Shown here piece by piece: positions 8,530 to 14,230 of a DNA stretch of 25,352 bases. This DNA comes from Terrisporobacter sp. (GTDB taxonomy: Bacteria > Bacillota_A > Clostridia > Peptostreptococcales > Peptostreptococcaceae). The notes under the pieces were generated by a model. That model was not told the origin of the DNA. It saw only the letters and a list, made by a program, of their open reading frames with translations, and did no database searches. The stretch lies in NCBI GenBank assembly GCA_029851945.1, contig JARKUZ010000043.1:1-25352 (forward strand), given 5' to 3'. A program made the translations under genes and the position numbers. How positions within the stretch are numbered: position 1 is the first letter of the stretch; each line of letters starts with the position of its first letter.

Positions 8530-8611
8530 TGTACGTAGAGAAAAAGATAACCATCTCTTCTCACGTATTTCTCACACAAAAGAGGTCGTGGTTTTTAACC
8601 ACGACCTTTTT
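8530..8611 (+). ncRNA. candidate small RNA complementary to both S-layer mRNA 5' ends
   Basis: Predicted RNA of about 82 nt. A -10 box TATAAT (8518-8523) places the start near 8530; no good -35 is present, but a perfect 0A-like box lies at 8505-8511. The RNA ends with an excellent terminator: AGGTCGTGGTT/AACCACGACCT (8583-8593 with 8597-8607) followed by T5. A 5' hairpin is possible between ACGTAGAGAA and TTCTCACGT, exposing CCATCTC in its loop. ACGTATTTCTCACA (8563-8576) pairs with TGTGAGAARTACG(T) at the starts of both S-layer leaders, and CCATCTCTT (8551-8559) with AAGAGATGG downstream of it. The alternative is a relic minus-strand leader of a lost S-layer gene, but no promoter is visible for that strand. 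Confidence 0.5.
8583..8611 (+). terminator. rho-independent terminator between the S-layer genes
   Basis: Perfect 11-bp GC-rich stem with a TTT loop and T5 on the plus strand; on the minus strand only TCTTTTG follows. It has no annotated plus-strand gene before it, which is a main reason to propose the small RNA at 8530. Confidence 0.75.
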
Positions 8612-8657
8612 ACTATTCTATAAAAATTTTCTTTTACCTTCCTTTTATATATAAAAA

Positions 8658-8685
8658 AGACCTTGAAGGTATACCTTCAAAGCCT
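8658..8685 (-). terminator. terminator of the proximal S-layer gene
   Basis: AGGCTTTGAAGG pairs with CCTTCAAGGTCT on the minus strand (two G-T pairs, TATA loop), followed by six T residues. It lies 25 bases after the stop codon at 8711. Confidence 0.88.
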
Positions 8686-8710
8686 TTTTATCTATTTAAA
8701 AAACTATATA

Positions 8711-10672
8711 TTATCCTAATATACTCATAACTTTAGCTATTACAGAGCTTAATACTCCCCCACCAACTTGAACTACGTTAGCATTTGCAGTTGTATCTAC
8801 TAATTGTAAAGCTTCTACTTGGTCTTTATCTAATTCTTCAGTAGCTAATACTATTGGAGCTTTAGATTGAGCTGCTAAAGGAGCTGCTGTTAAAGCATCT
8901 ACTAATTTGTCATTTCCAGCTTTGTATCCATCAGCTGCAACAAATACCTTACTAGCATCGTTTGAAGAATCACTATCGTTGAAGAATTTGTTTATAACAG
9001 CTGCGTTAGTTTGGAATCTGTCATTTCCTTTAACTCTATCAACTGTGTTAGCTTTTCCATTGTTTTCTTCTAATTGAGCTTGTAATTCGTTAGAAACTAC
9101 ACCGTCTCCACCAACTATAGTTAAGTTCATACCTTTAGTTAATGCTAAAGTATCAGCATTTACTTCACTATTGAATCCACTTACTATTATTGGGTTCTTA
9201 GTTTGAGCTGCGTATGAAGATATACTCATTGCATCTGCTATTCCTTCAGCACCTACAACGAATCCTTCTGTATTTGCTTTACCGCTTAACTTAGCCATTT
9301 CTTTAGCTACTGCTATAGAAGTTTCGTTTCTGTTATCTCCTGCTAATCTTTCAACTGTTACACCTAAGTTTTCCAATTGATCAACTACTGACTGTCCAAC
9401 TACAGCGTCTCCACCTACTATGTAAACAGTTTTAGTTTTTAATTGACCAACTGGAGTGTTTTCTATATTTAAAGCTGCTTTTAATTCATCCATAGTAGCT
9501 TTTGGAGCTTCATTTTTGTTAGCTAATAATATAGATGTATTTAATTGAGCTGCTAATGGTCCTGCTGCTAATCCATCTACTAAACTTTCAGCTGAAGCTA
9601 TTACTATGTTGTCTTTAGTTGTACCAGCTCTTAAGTCTTTACTTACCATAGCTGCTGTTTCATATCTGTCATCTCCTGCTATTTTAACTGGAGTATCTGT
9701 AGCTGTTTTATTTATTATAGCTTCTAGCCCTTTTAACTTAGCTGCATCACCAGTTACAGTTATTCTAGATATTTGTCCATTTGCTAAATTTTGTACTTGA
9801 GCACCTGAAGTTGAGTTAGCTAATACTACATCTAAAGATTCTAATGTTCCATCTGTAGTTTTATTTTCATATGCATGTAAAGTGTTTCCAGATGTTGCAG
9901 AGTTCATCAATGCTTGTCCTTCTGCTGTTAAGAATACACCATCATATAATTTATCTACTGTAGTTTCTTCCATTTTAGTGCTAGTTACATTTACTGTATA
10001 AGTTTCAGAATTTATAGCTACGTAGTTCTTAGCGAACCCTGCTACTTTATCGGCATCTGCTGCATTAGTTAAGTTCCCTGATTCATCTACTGCAAGTGCT
10101 TTTCCATCTTTATCTACTGGTTTAGCAAAATTTAATTCATCACTTCCAACACCTAAAGTTATAACTGTTTTGTTTGTTAATGTTACAACTACGTTATTTC
10201 CTTTTTCTACTACTGATTCAACTATTGTTTTTCCATTTGTTGCAGCTTCAACACCTGCTAATGTAGATAAGTTATATTTTGCTGTAGTATAGTTATTCAC
10301 TGCATCTCCAACTGTTTCATGTCCATTATCTTTAACTGTTACTACTGCTAAAGTGTTATTTTTTAATGCAGTTGCTAATTGGTTTTTGAAGTCAGTTTTG
10401 TTTGTAACTGCTGCTCCACTTCCAACTTTTATTTCGTATACTTTATCATTAGCTGTTGCTGCTATTGGAGCAGACGTTTTTGTATCTAATACTGAAGTAT
10501 ACTCTGTGTTTAATAATTCTCCTACTTTAGCTACTAATTGAGCTTGATTGTTTGCATCTACTGTAAAAGTAGTTTGCTTTTGGTCACTAGCTTGAGCTGC
10601 GAATGCAGGTATAGCTGTTGTAGCCACCATAGCACCTGCCATCATTACTGCCATGTTTTTCTTTCTTGACAT
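8711..10672 (-). CDS. S-layer protein with three CWB2 domains (proximal copy)
   Basis: Secreted, wall-anchored surface protein, 653 residues from the chosen start. The signal peptide ends at IPAFAA. The N-terminal ~310 residues are Thr/Asn/Ala-rich, without recognised domains, and are the likely exposed lattice part. Three CWB2 modules begin at AGDDRYETA, AGDNRNETS and KGNDRFQTN, with KTVYIVGGDAVV, LTIVGGDGVVS and VVQVGGG turns. It lacks cysteine and tryptophan and uses noticeably more C-ending Asn/Tyr codons than the neighbours, as expected for a very highly expressed S-layer gene. The start is ATG at 10672, eight bases after GGAGG; an in-frame ATG at 10678 is only two bases from it. It has its own promoter, leader and terminator, and is a divergent paralogue of the gene at 6248. 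Which copy forms the main lattice is not shown. Confidence 0.93.
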   Translation of the reverse strand: MSRKKNMAVMMAGAMVATTAIPAFAAQASDQKQTTFTVDANNQAQLVAKVGELLNTEYTSVLDTKTSAPIAATANDKVYEIKVGSGAAVTNKTDFKNQLATALKNNTLAVVTVKDNGHETVGDAVNNYTTAKYNLSTLAGVEAATNGKTIVESVVEKGNNVVVTLTNKTVITLGVGSDELNFAKPVDKDGKALAVDESGNLTNAADADKVAGFAKNYVAINSETYTVNVTSTKMEETTVDKLYDGVFLTAEGQALMNSATSGNTLHAYENKTTDGTLESLDVVLANSTSGAQVQNLANGQISRITVTGDAAKLKGLEAIINKTATDTPVKIAGDDRYETAAMVSKDLRAGTTKDNIVIASAESLVDGLAAGPLAAQLNTSILLANKNEAPKATMDELKAALNIENTPVGQLKTKTVYIVGGDAVVGQSVVDQLENLGVTVERLAGDNRNETSIAVAKEMAKLSGKANTEGFVVGAEGIADAMSISSYAAQTKNPIIVSGFNSEVNADTLALTKGMNLTIVGGDGVVSNELQAQLEENNGKANTVDRVKGNDRFQTNAAVINKFFNDSDSSNDASKVFVAADGYKAGNDKLVDALTAAPLAAQSKAPIVLATEELDKDQVEALQLVDTTANANVVQVGGGVLSSVIAKVMSILG

Positions 10673-10704
10673 ATTCATTACCTCCGATGTTATATTTTAA
10701 AACA

Positions 10705-10739
10705 CCATCTCTTAAGTAATTCAATACGTACTTCTCACA
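10705..10739 (-). promoter_or_regulatory. 5' leader elements of the proximal S-layer gene
   Basis: TGTGAGAAGTACGT (10726-10739) at the predicted mRNA 5' end and AAGAGATGG (10705-10713) before the GGAGG ribosome binding site. Both match elements in the leader of the distal S-layer gene and can pair with the plus-strand RNA at 8530 (14 pairs with one G-U, and 9 pairs). Confidence 0.6.
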
Positions 10740-10745
10740 AGACAA

Positions 10746-10774
10746 ATACTATTACAGGTTTGTGTAAATTTCAA
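10746..10774 (-). promoter_or_regulatory. promoter of the proximal S-layer gene
   Basis: TTGAAA (10769-10774), 17 bases, TAGTAT (10746-10751). The predicted start at about 10739 coincides with TGTGAGAA, as for the other S-layer promoter. A block AAAATGTTGAAA...TAATAG is shared between the two. Confidence 0.6.
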
Positions 10775-10814
10775 CATTTTTTGACTATTTTTACCTAACT
10801 TTCATTCCCCTTTT

Positions 10815-10942
10815 TCCGACATATTTTTATGTTTTTTTTCGACATATTTTTTATTTTAATTTATATTTTTGTCTATATATATTGTTATAACTAATTATTT
10901 TATCCATTTTAATTTTATCTATTTTATGCATTTTTTGTCGAA
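10815..10942. promoter_or_regulatory. Spo0A-box-like sites upstream of the proximal S-layer gene
   Basis: Two perfect TGTCGAA heptamers, one on the minus strand (10838-10844) and one on the plus strand (10936-10942), plus TGTCGGA on the minus strand (10815-10821). The minus-strand copies share the longer context AAATATGTCGRAA, which recurs at 8350 upstream of the other S-layer gene. They lie 40-170 bases upstream of the -35 box. Confidence 0.42.
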
Positions 10943-11058
10943 TGACACATTTCATTTTTGTCATTTATTGTTATTTTTTTTAATTTAAATTAAAATATTT
11001 TTAAACTTAAATATTTTATATTCATTTCAACTTTTTCTTTTTACCATTATATTTTAAT

Positions 11059-11177
11059 AAAAAATTCACTTCACTTGAGCGACGTGTCAGTTAATTATTT
11101 CATATCGCCAACGGCTTCGTCCATTACTCAAAAGAAGTGTATCTACATCTCTTCTCCAAAATCTCTTTTAAAGACAT
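11059..11177 (-). ncRNA. candidate structured RNA upstream of the proximal S-layer gene
   Basis: Predicted RNA of about 119 nt. A promoter lies at 11182-11210 and a closing stem with T6 at 11059-11064 ends it. The stem pairs CACTTC/GAAGTG and TTGAG/CTCAA across a 2x2 internal loop (11127-11139 with 11067-11079); inside it are a GACG/CGTC helix and a small GCC-GTT-GGC hairpin in a stretch clearly richer in G+C than its surroundings. Near its 5' end is GAGAAGAGATG, complementary to 8552-8562 in the other candidate RNA. Two very short frames (11177-11124 and 11124-11095, overlapping at TAATG) have no ribosome binding site. I do not recognise a known riboswitch class. Confidence 0.45.
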
Positions 11178-11181
11178 TTGA

Positions 11182-11210
11182 ATTATGTTTTTGTTAAAAT
11201 TTCTAGACAA
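11182..11210 (-). promoter_or_regulatory. promoter of the candidate structured RNA
   Basis: TTGTCT (11205-11210), exactly 17 bases, CATAAT (11182-11187): four and five of six consensus bases. It lies just after the terminator of the acyltransferase gene, so it would start an independent transcript at about 11175. Confidence 0.5.
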
Positions 11211-11220
11211 TTTATCTAGC

Positions 11221-11252
11221 AAAAAGCCTTAGCTATATAGCCAAGGCTTTTT
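11221..11252 (-). terminator. terminator of the acyltransferase gene
   Basis: AAAAAGCCTT and AAGGCTTTTT flank the inner palindrome GCTATATAGC; the structure gives a T5 tail on either strand. It overlaps the stop codon of the gene at 11251. Confidence 0.88.
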
Positions 11253-12366
11253 ACATTTTTAGTAATTTTTTTATAAATGGTATTTTTTTTATCACTAATG
11301 ATATTCCTAATGATATTAGCATTACTAAAAGTCCAAATAATAAATTCATAAATATATTTGTACTTTTAGGTATATTTCTATACCATTCTATTAAGCTCCA
11401 TCCGATTATAGGGTGTATTAAATATATTCCTAAAGTATTATCTCCTATTATATTAAGTATTCTTGATAGTTTTTGTAAAATATAATCTATCTTAAAGGCT
11501 ACTATAAAAATAGAGACTGACATGATTAGCGTCATTATTGTATCGTATCCATCAAATACTACATCAAATGTTGTATTATTTGATTTTGTCATTATTATCC
11601 CATATCCAAATAGTAATAGCTGCCCTAATATTAATGTTATTATTGGTATATATAATTTTATATTTTCTCCATTATTTCTTATATATTTACCTAATAATGC
11701 TCCTACTATAAAGTATACAAAAGTATACCCTGGTGTACCTCTATATATATTTATATTTCTAAAGAAATTATAACCATTATCTACGAATACATTACTACCA
11801 TTTAAATATTCATATACATTACATAAGATGTTTATAAATACATTCCCAAAAGTAAGTATGAATGTCATTCCTAAAAAATAATATAATAATATTTTATTTT
11901 CTTTATCATACATTTCTTTTATTATAGGATATATTATGTATATAGATATTAATGCATACATATACCATAATTGATTTAATGTCCCACTCTCTAATATTGA
12001 TATAGAATATATGAATGATTTAAATGTGTATTCATTTCCCTTTATTATTGATGCAAAGACTAATAATATAACAGACCATATAGTAGTAAGTATTATTAGT
12101 CTTATTATTTTTTGTATATGATTTTTATAGCTAAATTCTTTTTTACTATTTAGCATTAAATGCCCATTTACCATTATAAATATTGGAACCGCTGTACTTG
12201 CTATTCCTTTAAAAAAGTAGTTTCTATACACCCCTATTCCATCAATTGATAATATATCTACCCTAAAATGATTAAAATGATATAAGCACACTAAATATAT
12301 TGATATTACTTTTAAGAAATCTACATATACTATTCTTTGATTTTGTTCTACTTTAGATATCCCCAC
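11251..12366 (-). CDS. membrane acyltransferase (acyltransferase family 3)
   Basis: Integral membrane protein of 371 residues with about ten hydrophobic helices. The N-terminus RIVYVDFLKVISIYLVCLYH matches the family 3 acyltransferases (PF01757): the conserved Asp in the first helix and the histidine of LYHFNHFR, thought to be catalytic. FIMVNGHLMLN and the C-terminal TLGIYLIHPI are also typical. Members O-acetylate cell-surface sugars or peptidoglycan using a cytoplasmic acyl donor. Here it could modify the wall polysaccharide or S-layer glycan; the acceptor is not evident. The start appears to be GTG with GAGGAT about ten bases before it. It is flanked by terminators on both sides and so is probably transcribed alone. 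No SGNH domain is fused. Confidence 0.87.
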   Translation of the reverse strand: MGISKVEQNQRIVYVDFLKVISIYLVCLYHFNHFRVDILSIDGIGVYRNYFFKGIASTAVPIFIMVNGHLMLNSKKEFSYKNHIQKIIRLIILTTIWSVILLVFASIIKGNEYTFKSFIYSISILESGTLNQLWYMYALISIYIIYPIIKEMYDKENKILLYYFLGMTFILTFGNVFINILCNVYEYLNGSNVFVDNGYNFFRNINIYRGTPGYTFVYFIVGALLGKYIRNNGENIKLYIPIITLILGQLLLFGYGIIMTKSNNTTFDVVFDGYDTIMTLIMSVSIFIVAFKIDYILQKLSRILNIIGDNTLGIYLIHPIIGWSLIEWYRNIPKSTNIFMNLLFGLLVMLISLGISLVIKKIPFIKKLLKM

Positions 12367-12418
12367 TTTTAATTATCCTCTCTTAGTTTTTGATTTACTG
12401 TTTTTTTGGTTATAAAAA

Positions 12419-12440
12419 GAGCCAGTAACATTACTGACTC
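12419..12440 (-). terminator. terminator of the L,D-transpeptidase gene
   Basis: GAGTCAGTAA pairs with TTACTGGCTC (one T-G pair) and is followed by TTTTT on the minus strand, 26 bases after the stop at 12466. Confidence 0.87.
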
Positions 12441-12465
12441 CTAATTATATCATATATATATAATA

Positions 12466-14001
12466 TTAATAAATTTCTCCAAAATCAACTATTATTCCAT
12501 TTTTATCTATTATTATACCATCACCTTCAACAGTATCTCTTGCCATTTTACCATCACTATAGAAATAATAACTGTGTTCTCCTATTTGTACTATCCCTAC
12601 TTGAGCCTTTCCTTCTTCATTAAAATAATATCTATTTTCATGGATATCTTGCCATCCTACTCTAACAGCTCCATCTATCCCAAAGTAGTATAAATTGCCT
12701 TCTATCTCTTCCCATCTTTGTTGCATACTTCCATCTGGGTTAAAGTAATATTTCTTTTCATCTATAACTTGCCAGCCAGTTCTAGCTATTCCATCCTCTC
12801 CAAAGTAATATCTATTTCCATCTATGTCATGCCACCTAAGTAGTGCTACTCCATTATTTGAATTAAAGTAATACTTATTTCCATCTACTTCACTCCACTT
12901 AGTTCTCATTACTCCATCTTCTCCAAAGTAACTTTTTCTACCTGCAACTACTTCTTGCCATCCTTTTTTCATCACTCCATCATTTCCAAAATAGTATGTT
13001 TTATCGCCTATATTTTTTAAGCCTGTTTGCATTACTCCATTTCCATCAAAGTAATATCTATTTCCATCTATGTCATGCCATCCTATTAGTGCTACTCCGT
13101 TATTTGAGTTAAAGTAGTATTTCTTTCCGTCTACTACATTCCACTGTTTTCTCATTACCCCATCATTTCCAAAATAACTTCTTCTTCCTTTAACTACCTC
13201 TTGCCATCCTTTTTTCATTATTCCATCATTTCCAAAATAGTATGTTTTACCTCCTATATTTTTTAAGCCTGTTTGCATTACTCCGTCATTTGCGAAGTAA
13301 TAAGTTTTATCTCCTATTGTTTTAAGTCCAGTTTGCATTACTCCACTCTTATCAAAGTAGTATTTCTTTCCTCCTATTGTCTGAATACCTGTTACTTTTT
13401 GCCCTTTTGAATTGTAGTAATATTTTTTACCATCTACTGTTTTCCATCCTGTTGTTATTTCATTTCCATTAGTTAATGTTATTCCATATCCTGCTGCTAT
13501 TTGCTTAAAGTTTTGGTTTGTATCTTTTATTATTACATAGCTTTTTGTAGGTATTTGGTCAAACAACCATCTTACATCTTTGTTGTGCATTCTTATACAT
13601 CCACCTGATACGTGTTTGCCTATTGAGCTTTCATTATTATTTCCATGTATTCCATATGTTGTTCCATAGGTAAATCCTACTTGAAGTCCTAGCCATCTAT
13701 CTCCTAGAGGATTTCTTGGATCTCCCCCTGGTATTCCTCCTGAGTAGTAGGGTCTATTTTTTATTTTATTTACTATTTTAAATTTTCCTTGAGGTGTAGG
13801 TGTGCTTTTTTTACCTGTGGCTACTCTAAATTCTTTTACTAGCTTGTTGTTTACATAATATCCCATTTTGTTAGTTCTTGAATTTATTACTATTAGATGC
13901 TTACTAGATGCTTCGATTTTTGATGTAGCTGGTATTACCATTAATATTGTTAATACTAATGTTAGTAAAATTCCTATATATTTTTTTGTTTTAAGTTTCA
14001 T
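12466..14001 (-). CDS. L,D-transpeptidase (YkuD) with cell-wall-binding repeats
   Basis: Exported peptidoglycan enzyme of 511 residues. Residues 1-32 form a signal peptide or membrane anchor. The YkuD domain (about 35-160) has TPTPQGKF, GIHGNN (His119) and the catalytic HVSGGCIRMHN (Cys135), the signature of transpeptidases that make 3-3 cross-links, abundant in C. difficile walls. Residues ~185-490 hold 15 repeats of 20-21 residues of the GWxxxDGKxYYFxxxGxMxTG type (CW_binding_1), like those in choline/glucan-binding proteins and clostridial toxins. Four consecutive repeats are duplicated as an 82-residue block. ATG start with GGGGGAAAT. This binding mode is different from the CWB2 of the neighbouring surface proteins. 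The substrate of the repeats is unknown. Confidence 0.93.
   Translation of the reverse strand: MKLKTKKYIGILLTLVLTILMVIPATSKIEASSKHLIVINSRTNKMGYYVNNKLVKEFRVATGKKSTPTPQGKFKIVNKIKNRPYYSGGIPGGDPRNPLGDRWLGLQVGFTYGTTYGIHGNNNESSIGKHVSGGCIRMHNKDVRWLFDQIPTKSYVIIKDTNQNFKQIAAGYGITLTNGNEITTGWKTVDGKKYYYNSKGQKVTGIQTIGGKKYYFDKSGVMQTGLKTIGDKTYYFANDGVMQTGLKNIGGKTYYFGNDGIMKKGWQEVVKGRRSYFGNDGVMRKQWNVVDGKKYYFNSNNGVALIGWHDIDGNRYYFDGNGVMQTGLKNIGDKTYYFGNDGVMKKGWQEVVAGRKSYFGEDGVMRTKWSEVDGNKYYFNSNNGVALLRWHDIDGNRYYFGEDGIARTGWQVIDEKKYYFNPDGSMQQRWEEIEGNLYYFGIDGAVRVGWQDIHENRYYFNEEGKAQVGIVQIGEHSYYFYSDGKMARDTVEGDGIIIDKNGIIVDFGEIY
12775..13266 (-). repeat. tandem 246-bp duplication within the L,D-transpeptidase gene
   Basis: Residues 246-327 (13021-13266) and 328-409 (12775-13020) are two copies of the same four-repeat block: LKNIG.KTYYFGNDG.MKKG, WQEVV.GR.SYFG, W..VDG.KYYFNSNNGVAL and WHDIDGNRYYF in order. 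The near identity suggests a recent unequal exchange, and repeat number may vary between strains. Confidence 0.85.
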
Positions 14002-14185
14002 ATTTCCCCCTATGAATTTATATTTTTATATAATCTAAGCTCTTTATTAAACACCTCTATTACCAATATTTATTTATACTTTTGCTTATTTATTCCCTTT
14101 AGTCTTATTCTTGGTAAATTTATGCTATTTCAACATATTGAAAGAATATTATTTATTTTTTTTAGGGTATTTTGCACAAAAAAAT

Positions 14186-14210
14186 AAAGTGCTTTACTTA
14201 AAAGCACTTT
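14186..14210 (-). terminator. terminator of the third CWB2 gene
   Basis: AAAGTGCTTT (14186-14195) pairs with AAAGCACTTT (14201-14210); on the minus strand a T-rich tail follows (TATTTTTTT). It lies 21 bases after the stop at 14231. Confidence 0.87.
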
Positions 14211-14230
14211 TTAGGGAGAAATTTTTTTAA

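Noticed and set aside
11095..11177. Two overlapping leader-peptide frames (17 and 9 codons) in the candidate structured RNA
   Set aside because: No ribosome binding site before either, and the predicted transcript starts at or after the first ATG. Kept only as a remark under the RNA.
11059..11177. c-di-GMP or other known riboswitch controlling the S-layer gene
   Set aside because: I could not match the conserved core of any riboswitch class, and a separate promoter for the S-layer gene lies downstream.
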